A DNA stretch of 64,000 nucleotides from an uncultured Erythrobacter sp. (GCA_947494705.1 CANLVN010000002.1:496001-560000); one strand, 5' to 3'; positions 41,182 through 54,943 are shown, counted from the stretch's first letter. Notes: generated by a model from the letters alone, not told the origin. Numbers and translations: made by a program.

Positions 41182-41691
41182 ATGAATGGATTATTTGCAG
41201 TTTTCGGCGCGATTGCGGCTCTTTTGGCCGCTCCGATAGCCGCGCAGGAGACGCGGCTAGGCGAGGAAGGTTTCGAATCGCCGCCCGCCACGCTCGAACA
41301 GATGGACTGGCTGGTCGGCCAGTGGTCGGGCGAAGGGATCGGCGGGGCCCCCGCGATGGAAAGCTGGCTCATACCCACCGGGAACACGATGGTCGGAACT
41401 TTCGTGCAGCAAACCGCCGAAGGTGGAATCCGTTTTACCGAGCACCTCTACCTGATGGAGGAGGATGGCACGCTGGTGCTGCGCCTCAAGCATTTCAACG
41501 CCGACCTGACAGGGTGGGAGGAAAAGGATGACATGGTCACCTTTCGTCTCCTCGGGCTTGAGCCATGCGCCGCCTACTTCCATGGGCTGACCCTGCGCTG
41601 TGCCGACGCGGAAAGGCCGGGCGAGGGGCTGGTCGCGGCGGTCCGGATGCAGAGTGGCGGTGAGCTGCTGTTCCGTTTCGAGGCGATGTAA
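41182..41691 (+). CDS. secreted DUF6265 protein
   Basis: A 169-residue protein with a signal peptide (MNGLFAVFGAIAALLAAPIAA, then QETRL). A lipocalin-like DUF6265 domain follows: LEQMDWLVGQWSGEGIGG, ESWLIPTGNTMVGTFVQ, FTEHLYLMEEDGTLVLRLKHF. The function is not known; the fold suggests a small-ligand binder in the periplasm. GGGAGG lies 5 nt before the ATG. It diverges from etfB and converges with sucC, with strong hairpins between. Confidence 0.82.
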   Translation: MNGLFAVFGAIAALLAAPIAAQETRLGEEGFESPPATLEQMDWLVGQWSGEGIGGAPAMESWLIPTGNTMVGTFVQQTAEGGIRFTEHLYLMEEDGTLVLRLKHFNADLTGWEEKDDMVTFRLLGLEPCAAYFHGLTLRCADAERPGEGLVAAVRMQSGGELLFRFEAM

Positions 41692-41698
41692 AAGATTT

Positions 41699-41732
41699 CG
41701 CCCCCTCGGTCGACTTCACGACCGAGGGGGCG
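41699..41732. terminator. strong hairpin, terminator for sucC and the DUF6265 gene
   Basis: A perfect 14-bp stem (41699-41712 with 41719-41732, CGCCCCCTCGGTCG) and a 6-nt loop. On the minus strand AAATCTTTT follows, so it terminates sucC best; it starts 7 nt after the plus-strand stop. Confidence 0.75.
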
Positions 41733-41778
41733 AGTGTCCATCAACAACATGCGCGATATGACCACGCATTGGGGGTGG

Positions 41779-41802
41779 GTGTCCGCCACGATGGGCGGAC
41801 AC
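41779..41802. repeat. second inverted repeat downstream of sucC
   Basis: GTGTCCGCC (41779-41787) and GGCGGACAC (41794-41802) form a 9-bp stem with a 6-nt loop and no T tract, 8 nt past the sucC stop. It may protect the mRNA 3' end. Confidence 0.5.
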
Positions 41803-41810
41803 AATTAAGC

Positions 41811-43010
<1,200 letters not shown>

Positions 43011-43138
43011 GGCGAATAATCCCTTTTGACTCGCAGATGAGAGGTTTGCGTGTTTACGGTGCGCCTAAGCATGGATCGCGGCGCTTGAAAAGTGCAGAAG
43101 GGGCCGCCACCAGAGCGCCTCCTTGGAAAGTCGCACAA

Positions 43139-43924
43139 ATGATCGATCAGTCCCGTTTTCAGGAAATCGTCCGCGAGGCGAGCCGGATTGCCTTTTCGCA
43201 CTGGCCCGGAGCGGGGCACGACCTGCACAGCTGGGACAAGACCCCCGGCGACCCGGTGAGCGAGGCCGACCTTGCGGTCGATGCCTTCCTGCGGCGTGAA
43301 CTGGGGCGTTTGCTGCCCGCTGCCGCGTGGCTTTCCGAAGAGACCACAGACGACAAGGCGCGCACCGGTTCGGACCTGATCTGGCTCGTCGACCCGATCG
43401 ACGGCACTCGCGATTACGTGCGCGGAAGGGCCGGATGGGCGATATCGGTGGCCCTGGTATCGGCGGGAAAGCCGCTGATCGGAATGCTCGCCGCGCCGGC
43501 TCGCGAAGAAGAGTGGGTGGCGGTAGCGGGGCAGGGGTCAACGCTTAACGGTCGCAAACTCGTCGCCAGCACGCGCGAGGAATTTACCGGCGCTCGGGTG
43601 CCGGTCGACCACCTGCCCGGCCCCGATTCCGACCTCGTCAAGGTCGAGAAACCCAATTCGATAGCGTTGCGTATCGCGATGGTGGCCGACGACCGGGCCG
43701 ATCTGGTGGCTACGCTGCGCTGGGGATTTGAGTGGGATATTGCCGCGGCAACTCTGATCGCGCGCGAAGCCGGCGCGCATGTGTCGGACGCCTTTGGCAA
43801 ACCGCTGGCCTACAACAAGCACGATCCGCGCGATTTCGGAGTGCTGGTCTGCGCCCCGGGAATTCATGTTGCCGCCCTTCAACGGCTATCGGACAGGGCC
43901 GGCACCTCCCGACCCCCCAAATAG
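43139..43924 (+). CDS. inositol monophosphatase family phosphatase (CysQ/HisN-like)
   Basis: A 261-residue Mg-dependent phosphatase. Metal ligands lie in WLSEETTDD, LVDPIDGTRDYVRGRAG and WDIAAATLIAREAG, the three family motifs. Candidates are 3'(2'),5'-bisphosphate nucleotidase (CysQ), inositol-1-phosphatase and histidinol-phosphatase; motif spacing alone does not decide, and no sulfur or histidine gene is nearby. The ATG at 43139 has GGAAAG upstream, and the 34-residue extension to 43037 lacks similarity. Confidence 0.85.
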   Translation: MIDQSRFQEIVREASRIAFSHWPGAGHDLHSWDKTPGDPVSEADLAVDAFLRRELGRLLPAAAWLSEETTDDKARTGSDLIWLVDPIDGTRDYVRGRAGWAISVALVSAGKPLIGMLAAPAREEEWVAVAGQGSTLNGRKLVASTREEFTGARVPVDHLPGPDSDLVKVEKPNSIALRIAMVADDRADLVATLRWGFEWDIAAATLIAREAGAHVSDAFGKPLAYNKHDPRDFGVLVCAPGIHVAALQRLSDRAGTSRPPK

Positions 43925-43935
43925 AAAAGCGACGC

Positions 43936-43967
43936 AAAAAAAGGGCCGATCCAGAGGACCGACCCTT
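43936..43967. terminator. terminator between convergent phosphatase and OmpA-type genes
   Basis: A 12-bp stem with two wobble pairs (43941-43952 with 43956-43967) and a 3-nt loop. On the minus strand seven T follow (43942-43936), strong for the OmpA-type gene. On the plus strand CTTCGTTT follows, weaker. Confidence 0.85.
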
Positions 43968-43989
43968 CGTTTGCAATTATCCGGCGCTG

Positions 43990-44685
43990 TTATTGTGCGC
44001 GGGCGTTGTTCACGTCATCCTGACTGATCGGGATGATCTTGATCTCGACGCGACGGTTGAGCGGTTCGGCAACGCCATCGGCGGTCTTGATCCGCAGATA
44101 GTCGTAGCTTTCGCCATAGCCGCGCGTAGCGAGTCGGCTGCGAGCCACGCCCTTGGAGGCGAGGTAATCGGCGACGGCTTGGGCGCGCTGTTCCGACAGG
44201 CGCTGGTTGAGCGCGTCCGAACCGGTCGTGTCGGTGAAACCGTACACATCGATGAGGCTGTTGGGATACTGGATGAGGCTGTTCGCCACTGAATCGAGAG
44301 CGTCGTAAAAGCCGCGATTAATGTTGGCCGAGCCGCTGGCAAAGGTCACACCATCGGGCAGGCGGACGAGGATCGCTTCCTGGTCGCCCACTTCCTCGAC
44401 ATCGACGCCTTGGCCCTGAAGCTCTTCGTCGAGTTCGCGGATCTGGTCGTCGAACTGCTTGCCGAGCACAGCGCCTGCCGAACCGCCAAGGCCTGCGCCG
44501 ATAATGCGAGCGGCATCGCCGCCGATTGCTCCGCCCAGCAGATAGCCGAGCGTGCCGCCAAGGCCTGCGCCGATTGCGGTGCGCGAGACCTTTTGCTCGC
44601 CGGTATTAGGGTCGGTGACACAGGCGCTCGTGCCCAGAAGAGCCAGTGCGGCGGTGCCCGAAAGTAGAATGCGTGATGTTTTCAT
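43990..44685 (-). CDS. OmpA-family lipoprotein (peptidoglycan-binding)
   Basis: A 231-residue protein from ATG 44685, with GGAGGA 5 nt upstream. A signal peptide with lipobox LLGTSAC marks an acylated Cys22. A glycine-rich membrane-insertion-like segment (about residues 38-75, GAGLGGTLGYLLGGAIGGDAARIIGAGLGG) precedes the C-terminal OmpA domain. FASGSANINRGFYDALD, VYGFTDTTGSDALNQRLSEQRAQAV and RGYGESYDYLRI hold the peptidoglycan-binding residues. It tethers the outer membrane to the wall. The Gly-rich zipper resembles YiaD-type proteins. Confidence 0.9.
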   Translation of the reverse strand: MKTSRILLSGTAALALLGTSACVTDPNTGEQKVSRTAIGAGLGGTLGYLLGGAIGGDAARIIGAGLGGSAGAVLGKQFDDQIRELDEELQGQGVDVEEVGDQEAILVRLPDGVTFASGSANINRGFYDALDSVANSLIQYPNSLIDVYGFTDTTGSDALNQRLSEQRAQAVADYLASKGVARSRLATRGYGESYDYLRIKTADGVAEPLNRRVEIKIIPISQDDVNNARAQ

Positions 44686-44866
44686 TGTTGTCCTCCAGCG
44701 TAAGGTAGTTGCTGTCCCTGCAATAACGGCGATGCTTTGCGCTTGTTCCGAGAGCTCGAAGAATGCGCTCTTCCGCCTTGCCCCAAGCTGAAGGCGGAAA
44801 AAGCAAAGTGCATGGAGCGCAACGGCAGGAGTGGCATCGGCGGGCAATTGTGCTAGCGCCTTGCGG

Positions 44867-46180
44867 GTGACACCCTTTCCCTGGACAGACCTGCTCATCA
44901 TCGCCGGACTGATCGTGCTCAATGGCGTCTTCGCCATGTCCGAGCTGGCGATCGTCTCGGCCAAGACCAGTGCCTTGAAGGCCCGCGCCGAGGAAGGGTC
45001 GGCCAGCGCGAAAACTGCGATCAAACTCGCGGCGGAGCCGGGTCGGTTCCTTTCAACCGTGCAGATCGGCATTACTCTGATCGCGATCCTGACCGGCGCG
45101 TTCTCCGGCGCGAGCCTGGAGGGTCCCATCGGGCAGCGGCTCGAACTATTGGGCCTGGACGCGGAAACGGCTCGGCAAGTTGCCTTCGTCGTGGCGATCG
45201 CAATGACCACCTATCTCAGCGTCGTCGTGGGGGAACTGGTGCCCAAGCAACTGGCGTTGCGTGCCGCGGTGCCGATTTCGGTTGTGATGGCTCGCCCGAT
45301 GGACCTGCTGGCCCGGGTCGCCGCTCCGGTGGTGTGGCTGCTCGACAAGTCCTCGGCGGCCATCATCGCGCTGTTCGGTATCCGGCAGAAGGGCCAGAGT
45401 TCGATCTCCGCACAGGAACTGCAGATGATCTTCGCCGATGCGACCCGTTCGGGCGTGATCGAGCAGGACCAGCACCAGATACTGACCGGGGTCGTGCGCC
45501 TTGCCGAACGGCCCGTGCGCGAAATGATGACGCCGCGCACCGAACTCGACTGGATCGAGGTCGACGCCGACAGGAAGCAGATTCTCGACCGAATCGCGAA
45601 GAGCCCTCATTCGCTCCTTCCGGTCGCCGACGGTTCGCCCGATACGATTCTGGGCATCGTCAAGGTGCGCGAAGTGCTGGCCAGCATGGTGGCGGGCGAA
45701 AAGGTTTCGATCCGCGACATGATGCGCAAGGCCGAGGTGGTGCCCGACCAACTCGATGCGATGGACGCGCTGCGGGTGCTGCAATCCGCCGATATCGCGA
45801 TGGTGGTGGTGCACGACGAATACGGTCACTTCGAAGGCATCGTCACGCCGGTCGACCTGCTGACCACGATTGCGGGCAACTTCGCCAGCGATCAGGACCA
45901 AGGCGATACCCCGCAGATCATCGAGTGTAGCGACGGCTCGCTGCTGGTTTCGGGCGCCTTGTCAGCCGACGGGCTCGCCGACCGGCTGGGTCTCAATTAC
46001 GGCGAGGATCGTGAATTCGGCACGGCAGCTGGCTATGCGCTGTCGGTCATGAAGCGTCTGCCGCTGGAGGGCGAGAACTTCACCGATCAGGGTTGGGAGT
46101 TCACCATTGCCGACATGGACAATCGCCGGATCGACAAGATCCTGGTGCGCAAGCTCGAAGAACAGACGCAGGAAGCCTAG
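44867..46180 (+). CDS. hemolysin-family (CNNM/CorC-HlyC) membrane protein
   Basis: A 437-residue protein: an N-terminal CNNM domain with about four membrane segments (LLIIAGLIVLNGVFAMSELAIVSAK), two CBS domains (around MTPRTELDWIEVD and DMMRKAEVVPDQLDAM) and a C-terminal CorC/HlyC domain (PLEGENFTDQGWEFTIADMDNRRIDKILV). Relatives transport or regulate Mg or Co ions; haemolytic activity is not implied. The start is uncertain: GTG 44867 (VTPFPW) puts TM1 close to the N-terminus, while GTG 44831 adds 12 unlikely residues. No strong ribosome binding site is seen for either. Confidence 0.88.
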   Translation: MTPFPWTDLLIIAGLIVLNGVFAMSELAIVSAKTSALKARAEEGSASAKTAIKLAAEPGRFLSTVQIGITLIAILTGAFSGASLEGPIGQRLELLGLDAETARQVAFVVAIAMTTYLSVVVGELVPKQLALRAAVPISVVMARPMDLLARVAAPVVWLLDKSSAAIIALFGIRQKGQSSISAQELQMIFADATRSGVIEQDQHQILTGVVRLAERPVREMMTPRTELDWIEVDADRKQILDRIAKSPHSLLPVADGSPDTILGIVKVREVLASMVAGEKVSIRDMMRKAEVVPDQLDAMDALRVLQSADIAMVVVHDEYGHFEGIVTPVDLLTTIAGNFASDQDQGDTPQIIECSDGSLLVSGALSADGLADRLGLNYGEDREFGTAAGYALSVMKRLPLEGENFTDQGWEFTIADMDNRRIDKILVRKLEEQTQEA

Positions 46181-46216
46181 AGGCTGACTTGCCCGGCCGG
46201 AGGGGCGAGCGAAACG

Positions 46217-46627
46217 TCACGAAGGTATCAGCGTGCTCGCGCTCTGGCCGTCGCCCTCGGGGGCGGCGATGATGTCGCGGGTTATGCGGCCCTTGGCTAC
46301 GGTGTTGGTTGCCGGGTCGCCAATCGAGGAGCGAATGCTCGGCGCAGCCTGTCCGGCGCGATCGAGTGTGCTGGTTTCAATATCGCTGCGTGCCGAAGGT
46401 CCGCCGAACAGGGCTTCGAGCGCCTGATCCTGTGCGGTGCCTTCGACCGGGCGCGGCGCGCCGGGAGCGGGCGGGGTCAGCGAGAAGTCGGGCGGAACCA
46501 CCAGCGGCGCCTGACGCTGCACGGCGAATTCGTCTGGACGGTCGCGATTGAAGAGGCCGCTGCCGCCGCAAGCGGCAAGCATGGCACAGCCCGAAGCGAG
46601 CAGGATGGCGGTCTTGAGGTTACGCAT
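46217..46627 (-). CDS. DUF3035 lipoprotein
   Basis: A 136-residue protein with a signal peptide and lipobox LAAC, then Pro-rich segments of the DUF3035 family (PDEFAVQRQAPLVVPPDFSLTPPAPG and AQDQALEALFGG). Function unknown. It is placed directly after lspA (1-nt gap), the signal peptidase that would process it, in a conserved order ribF-ileS-lspA-DUF3035 of sphingomonads. It ends the minus-strand nine-gene chain. Confidence 0.88.
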   Translation of the reverse strand: MRNLKTAILLASGCAMLAACGGSGLFNRDRPDEFAVQRQAPLVVPPDFSLTPPAPGAPRPVEGTAQDQALEALFGGPSARSDIETSTLDRAGQAAPSIRSSIGDPATNTVAKGRITRDIIAAPEGDGQSASTLIPS

Positions 46628-46628
46628 A

Positions 46629-47180
46629 TTACTTCTCCGCTTGGACGGTGGCCCCGTCCGCGTTTGGAGCCGCACCGGGCTCTGCATTTTCGTCCTTTTC
46701 GCGCATCAGGAGGCTGCGCGCAAGGATGATGACGACGCCGATGGTGATAGCCGCATCGGCAATATTGAAGATCATGAACGGGCGAATTTCACCGATATGC
46801 AGATCGGCATAATCGATCACGTAGCCCAGCGTGTACCGGTCGCGAATATTGCCCAGCGCGCCGCCGAGGATCAGGGCGAGGCCCAGAATATCGCCCAGCA
46901 GCCGTTCGCGCATCATCCAGACAAGCACGACGAGCGCAATCAGCGCGGTCAGCCCGACAAGAAGCCAGCGCATTTCCATCGTATGCGCCTGCAACATGCC
47001 GAGCGAGATGCCCCGGTTCTCGACATAGGTGAGGTCGAAGAAGGGCAGAAGCTCGATATTGCGAACCTGGCGCAGGTTGAGCGTCTCGATCACGTAGCTT
47101 TTCACCGCCTGGTCGATCACGAACAGGAAGGCAGCAAAGGCCAGTCCGATCAGCCGAGCGCGGGTGAACAGGCCGCTCAT
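46629..47180 (-). CDS. lspA: lipoprotein signal peptidase LspA
   Basis: A 183-residue inner-membrane aspartic protease with four membrane segments that cleaves prolipoproteins after lipidation. Family motifs are DQAVKSYV, YVENRGISLGML (in place of the common VxNxGAAFG), GALGNIRDR with the first catalytic Asp and MIFNIADAAITIG with the second. The C-terminal tail of about 30 residues (acidic, Ala-rich) is longer than usual. Its ATG overlaps the ileS stop by ATGA. Confidence 0.94.
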   Translation of the reverse strand: MSGLFTRARLIGLAFAAFLFVIDQAVKSYVIETLNLRQVRNIELLPFFDLTYVENRGISLGMLQAHTMEMRWLLVGLTALIALVVLVWMMRERLLGDILGLALILGGALGNIRDRYTLGYVIDYADLHIGEIRPFMIFNIADAAITIGVVIILARSLLMREKDENAEPGAAPNADGATVQAEK

Positions 47181-50017
47181 GAAGCGTCCAGTTCGGCCAC
47201 GGCCTTCTCGCACCGTCCGCACAGCGCGCCGTCCTCGGGCACGTCGGGCAGCAGGCGCCAGCAGCGGCCGCATTTGTTGTCGGTGGATTTGGCGACGGTC
47301 ACTTCGTCGCCTTGGCTGCGCGTCACTGTCCCGGTGATGAACAATTCGGCGAGCTGTTCGTCGCTGACACCTTCGGGCACCGCGCTGGCGGGCACGGTGA
47401 CGGTGGCTTCGTTGCTCGACCGGATCACCTTTTCGCGGCGCAGCGGCTCGATCGCCTCGTTCACGCGTTCGCGAAGGTCGCGCAGGGCTTCCCACTTGGC
47501 GGTGTCGGCGGGCACGCTGGGCACGCTCGGCCATTCGAGCAGGTGGACGCTGCCGCCCTGTTCGTCATCTTCGGGGTAGCGGGTCTTCCAGACCTCTTCC
47601 GCCGTGAACACGAGCACCGGCGCAGCGTAACGGACCAGCGCATGGAACAGCAGGTCGAGCACCGTGCGATAGGCGTTGCGCGTATCGCTCTCCGGTCCGT
47701 CGCAATAGAGCGTGTCCTTGCGGATATCGAAGAAGAACGCGCTGAGGTCTTCGTTGCAGAAATCGACCAGCAGGCGGGTGTAGGCGTTGAAGTCGTATTC
47801 GGTCGCGGCCTTCTTCAGCTTCGCGTCGAGGTCGGACAGCAGCGACAGGACATAGAGCTCCAACTCAGGGATCTCGCCCACATCGCTCATGTCGCCGACA
47901 TAGCCGTCGAGCGCGCCGAGCAGGTATCGGAAGGTGTTGCGCAGGCGGCGATACTGGTCGGAGACGCCCTTGATGATCTCTTCGCCGATGCGGTGGTCTT
48001 CGGTGAAGTCCACGCTGAGCGCCCAGAGGCGGATGATGTCCGCGCCGGTCTGCTCCATCATCTTGACCGGGTCGGTTGTGTTGCCGAGCGACTTGGACTG
48101 CTTGCGCCCCTTGGCATCCATGGTGAAGCCGTGGGTCAGGACCTGATCGTAGGGCGCGCGGCCCCGCGTGGCGCAGCTTTGCAGCAGCGAGGACTGGAAC
48201 CATCCGCGATGCTGGTCGGAGCCTTCGAGATAGAGGTTCGCGGGCCATGTGAGGTCGGGCCAGCGATCCGATTCCAGCACGAAAACGTGGGTGCAGCCCG
48301 AATCGAACCAGACGTCGAGAATGTCTGTGACCATCTCGTAATCGTCGGGATTGTAGTCGGGACCGAGGAATTCGGCCTTGCGCGATTCCGCCCACGCATC
48401 GACACCTTCAAGTTCGACCGCCGCGATGACGCGCGCGTTCACTTGCGGGTCCTGCAGGTATTCGCTCGTTCCCGCTTTCAGGAACAGAGTGATCGGCACG
48501 CCCCATGCGCGCTGGCGGCTGAGCACCCAGTCGGGGCGGCCTTCGACCATCGAGCCGATGCGCCGCGCGCCTTTTTCGGGGATGAACTCGACGCGGGCGA
48601 TCTCGTCGGTGGCGCGCTCACGCAGCGTGCCGCCGCCTTCGAGGTCCTTGTCCATCGGCACGAACCATTGCGGTGTGCAGCGATAGATGACCTTGGCCTT
48701 GGAGCGCCATGAGTGCGGGTAGGAGTGGGCGTAATCGGCGCTGGCCGAAAGCAGCGCACCCGCATCGCGCAGGTCGTTGCAGATCGGCCCGTCGGGCGCG
48801 TTGAAGGGTTTGTTGATGACCGAGCGGCGGCGCTCGTCGTCACCGCCGAGCCAGGGCCAGTCGTCGCGATAGGTCCCATCGTCCTGCACCGCGAAAACCG
48901 GATTTATGCCGTTGGCTTTGCAGAGGTCGAAATCGTCTTCACCGTGGTCGGGCGACATATGGACGATGCCGGTGCCGCTGTCGGTTGTGACGAAATCGCC
49001 TTCGAGCATGGGGCGCGGCGTCGCGTAAAACCCGCCGAGATGGTGCATCGGGTGGCGGACCTTGGTTCCGGCGAGGTCGGAGCCTTTGAACTGCCCTTTA
49101 AGCGCTTCGTTGGCTTGGCCAAGGGTCAAAGTCGCGTCGCTCTCAGCAGAACCTTGCATACGAGCGATGAGGTCGGCGGCAAGATTGGCTGCGACAAGAT
49201 ACTTTTGCCCTCCAGCCTCGAGCAGGATGTAGGTGATTTCCGGCCCATAGGCCAAAGCCTGATTGACCGGGATCGTCCACGGCGTCGTCGTCCAGATCAC
49301 CGCATGCGCGCCGACCAGTTCCTCGATCGGGCTTTCGATGATTTCGAACGCCACGTCGATCTGCGGCGAGTCCGTCAGGTCCTCATACTCAACCTCGGCC
49401 TCGGCCAGCGCGGTCTTTTCGACTGGCGACCACATCACCGGCTTCGACCCGCGATACAGATTGCCTGCTTCGGCGAACTTCATCAGCTCGGAGACAATCG
49501 TCGCCTCCGCCTGATAGTCCATCGTGAGGTACGGATTGTCCCAATCGCCCATGATGCCGAGGCGCTTCAATTGCTCGCGCTGCGTATCGACCCATTTCTG
49601 CGCATAGGCGCGGCATTCGGCACGGAATTCCTTTGCGGGAACCTCGTCCTTGTTCTTCTTCTTCTTGCGGTACTGCTCTTCGACCTTCCATTCGATCGGA
49701 AGGCCGTGGCAGTCCCAGCCCGGCACGTAGGGCGCGTCCTTGCCCATCAGGTTCTGCGTGCGGCAGACCATGTCCTTGAGGATGTGATTGAGCGCGTGGC
49801 CGATATGCATGTCGCCATTGGCGTAGGGCGGGCCATCGTGGAGGATGAACTTCTCGCGACCGGCGCGGGCCTCGCGCAGTTTCTCGTACAGGCCAATCTC
49901 GCGCCAGCGCGCCTCGATGCCCGGCTCCTTCTGCGGAAGGCCGGCTTTCATCGGGAAGTCGGTCTTGGGCAGGAAGACCGTGTCCTTGTAGTCGCGCTTT
50001 GCGGTGTCGTTACTCAT
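47177..50017 (-). CDS. ileS: isoleucine--tRNA ligase
   Basis: The 946-residue class Ia synthetase. HIGH region PPYANGDMHIGHALNHILKD lies near residue 68. The editing CP1 domain includes TTPWTIPVNQALAYGP, and GSDQHRGWFQSSLLQSCA follows. The KMSKS loop reads KQSKS in KGRKQSKSLGN. A zinc-ribbon C-terminus has four cysteines (CGRCWRLLPDVPEDGALCGRC). The zinc-ribbon, bacterial-type form is the mupirocin-sensitive kind in other organisms. ribF overlaps its start by 8 nt and lspA its stop. Confidence 0.97.
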   Translation of the reverse strand: MSNDTAKRDYKDTVFLPKTDFPMKAGLPQKEPGIEARWREIGLYEKLREARAGREKFILHDGPPYANGDMHIGHALNHILKDMVCRTQNLMGKDAPYVPGWDCHGLPIEWKVEEQYRKKKKNKDEVPAKEFRAECRAYAQKWVDTQREQLKRLGIMGDWDNPYLTMDYQAEATIVSELMKFAEAGNLYRGSKPVMWSPVEKTALAEAEVEYEDLTDSPQIDVAFEIIESPIEELVGAHAVIWTTTPWTIPVNQALAYGPEITYILLEAGGQKYLVAANLAADLIARMQGSAESDATLTLGQANEALKGQFKGSDLAGTKVRHPMHHLGGFYATPRPMLEGDFVTTDSGTGIVHMSPDHGEDDFDLCKANGINPVFAVQDDGTYRDDWPWLGGDDERRRSVINKPFNAPDGPICNDLRDAGALLSASADYAHSYPHSWRSKAKVIYRCTPQWFVPMDKDLEGGGTLRERATDEIARVEFIPEKGARRIGSMVEGRPDWVLSRQRAWGVPITLFLKAGTSEYLQDPQVNARVIAAVELEGVDAWAESRKAEFLGPDYNPDDYEMVTDILDVWFDSGCTHVFVLESDRWPDLTWPANLYLEGSDQHRGWFQSSLLQSCATRGRAPYDQVLTHGFTMDAKGRKQSKSLGNTTDPVKMMEQTGADIIRLWALSVDFTEDHRIGEEIIKGVSDQYRRLRNTFRYLLGALDGYVGDMSDVGEIPELELYVLSLLSDLDAKLKKAATEYDFNAYTRLLVDFCNEDLSAFFFDIRKDTLYCDGPESDTRNAYRTVLDLLFHALVRYAAPVLVFTAEEVWKTRYPEDDEQGGSVHLLEWPSVPSVPADTAKWEALRDLRERVNEAIEPLRREKVIRSSNEATVTVPASAVPEGVSDEQLAELFITGTVTRSQGDEVTVAKSTDNKCGRCWRLLPDVPEDGALCGRCEKAVAELDAS

Positions 50018-50944
50018 CGGGAAGGGCGCTTAGAACCCTTCTCGCTTCGTCGCAATCCTTCTCCATCTGCACCATCAGGTCGTCGAGGCTGTCGAACTTC
50101 GCCTCGCCGCGAAGGAAGCGGTGGAAGGCGACCTCGATCTCCTGACCGTAAAGGTCGCGGTCGAAATCGAAGAAATAGGGTTCGAGCAGCTCCTTGGGTG
50201 GCTCGAATTGCGGGCGGATGCCGAGATTCGCCGCGCCTTTAAGCCTCTCGCCGGTGGCAAGGATTTTCCCAGTCACCGCATAGACCCCGTATTTGGGCCG
50301 CAGGTATTTCTCGATGTTGAGATTGGCAGTGGGATAACCGAGCTTGCGCCCGTTCTTGTCGCCATGTTCGACAATGCCCCGGATCGCGAAGGGGCGGGTG
50401 AGCAGGTCGGCGGCCAGCTGCGGGTCGCCCTCTCGCAGAGCCTCGCGGATGCGGCTGGACGAGATGATCCCATCGGCTTCGACCGCCTCTACCACCCGCG
50501 ATTTGAGGCCATGTTCGCCGCCATAGTCGCGCAGCAACTGGACATTGCCCTTGGCCCCCTTGCCAAAGGTGAAATCGGCGCCCGTCACGACGCCATGCGC
50601 GCCGAACCGCTCGATCAGGATGTCGGTGATGAACCGCTCGGCGCTGGTACCGGCAAGCTCCCCGTCGAAGTGGAACACCAGCATCGCGGTTGCGCCCGCT
50701 GCCAGATACAGTTCCTGCCGCTGTTCGAGCGTCGTGAGCCGGAAGGGCGGCACGTCGGGGCGAAAAAAACGCACCGGGTGCGGGTCGAAGGTCGCGATGA
50801 TCGAAGGCCGGCCTTCGCTATGCGCCCATCGAATCGCCTCGCCCGCGACTTCCTGATGCCCGCGATGAAAGCCGTCGAAATTGCCCAGCGCAATCACCGC
50901 GCCGCGCAGCGCAGGGGTGATCTCCTCGCGGTGGTCGAGCCATC

Positions 50945-50948
<4 letters not shown>
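50010..50948 (-). CDS. ribF: bifunctional riboflavin kinase/FAD synthetase RibF
   Basis: The 312-residue enzyme turns riboflavin into FMN and then FAD. The N-terminal adenylyltransferase has GNFDGFHRGHQEV, VVTGADFTFGKGAKG and ISSSRIREALREGD. The C-terminal kinase has HGDKNGRKLGYPTANLN, NLGIRPQF and EPYFFDFDRDLYGQEI. It supplies FAD for ETF and Coq-type enzymes and is the sixth gene in the chain, overlapping ileS by 8 nt and the dipeptidase by 4. Confidence 0.96.
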
Positions 50949-53698
<2,750 letters not shown>

Positions 53699-53702
<4 letters not shown>

Positions 53703-54178
53703 TGCGGCACCTCGCCGACATCGGCGCTGCGTGCCGCGCGCCAGTCCTGCAGGCGTTCGGACAGGTCCTCGTCCGAAAGCGCAAGGATCGCGGCTGCCAT
53801 CAGCGCAGCGTTCTTTGCCCCTGCATCGCCGATGGCGAGCGTGCCGACCGGGATGCCTGCTGGCATCTGGACAATGGAGAGCAGGCTATCCATGCCCGAA
53901 AGCGCTTTCGACTGAACCGGGACGCCCAGCACGGGAAGATGCGTCATGCTGGCGATCATGCCCGGCAGGTGCGCCGCGCCGCCTGCGCCTGCGATGATGA
54001 CATCGAAGCCTTCACCTTCGGCTCCCTTGGCGAAAGCGGACATGCGATCGGGCGTGCGGTGGGCGGAGACGATGCGCGCCTCATGCTCGACTTCGAGTTC
54101 GGCCAGCACCTCGCTCGCCAGCTGCATGGTGGGCCAGTCAGACTGGCTGCCCATCACGATGGCTACCTTTGCGCCCAT
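53699..54178 (-). CDS. purE: 5-(carboxyamino)imidazole ribonucleotide mutase PurE
   Basis: The 159-residue class I PurE shifts the carboxyl group to give [31 protein letters not shown] and [30 protein letters not shown] are the family motifs. It overlaps gpmA by one base (TGATG) and purK by four. Confidence 0.96.
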
Positions 54179-54864
54179 CAGGAATCCTTCAGATAATACC
54201 GCTCACCCGGCGTCATGGTGTCGTCGAAATCGTAGACGATCGGTTGCCCGGTGGGAATTTCGAGCCCGGTGATATCCTCGTCGGAGATCTGCGACAGGTG
54301 CTTGACCAGCGCCCGCAGCGAATTGCCGTGGGCCGAGATGATGACCGTTTCGCCGCTGGTGAGGACGGGCAGGATGTCGCTTTCCCAATAGGGCAGGACC
54401 CGTTCGATCGTGAGCTTCAGGCTCTCGGTATAGGGTACGTCGATCCCCTCATAGCGCGGGTCGGCGCCCGGGTCGTACTTGCTGCCCGGTTCCATCGGCG
54501 GAGGCGGCGTGTCGAAGCTGCGCCGCCAGATATGCACCTGTTCGTCGCCGTGCTTGTCGCGGGTTTCCTGCTTGTTGAGCCCGGTCAGCCCACCATAGTG
54601 CCGCTCGTTCAGGCGCCAGTCCTTAGTGACCGGCAGCCACAGGCGGTTCATTTCCTCAAGCGCGAGGTTGAGTGTCTTGATCGCGCGGGTCTGGAAAGAG
54701 GTGAAGCAGGTCGTGGGCAGCACGCCTTTTTCCAGCATCAGCCGGCCCGCCTCTTTTGCTTCGGAGACGCCTTTTTCGGTGAGGTCGACATCCCACCAGC
54801 CGGTGAAACGGTTTTCGAGATTCCACTGGCTCTGGCCGTGGCGAACAAGGATCAGCTTGGGCAT
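54178..54864 (-). CDS. gpmA: 2,3-bisphosphoglycerate-dependent phosphoglycerate mutase
   Basis: The 228-residue glycolytic mutase interconverts 3- and 2-phosphoglycerate. The phospho-histidine motif [50 protein letters not shown], and the second His in [15 protein letters not shown] are present. It is the first gene of the nine-gene chain, so a promoter should lie in 54865-54943 or beyond. No terminator is seen between it and the small gene upstream. Confidence 0.95.
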   Translation of the reverse strand: MPKLILVRHGQSQWNLENRFTGWWDVDLTEKGVSEAKEAGRLMLEKGVLPTTCFTSFQTRAIKTLNLALEEMNRLWLPVTKDWRLNERHYGGLTGLNKQETRDKHGDEQVHIWRRSFDTPPPPMEPGSKYDPGADPRYEGIDVPYTESLKLTIERVLPYWESDILPVLTSGETVIISAHGNSLRALVKHLSQISDEDITGLEIPTGQPIVYDFDDTMTPGERYYLKDS

Positions 54865-54943
54865 GTGTTCTCCGGTCTTCCATGGCCAGCCGCTCTCGGC
54901 TGGCCCGGGGCCCCATATCAGGAGGACAGCGGATTAGCTGCGC

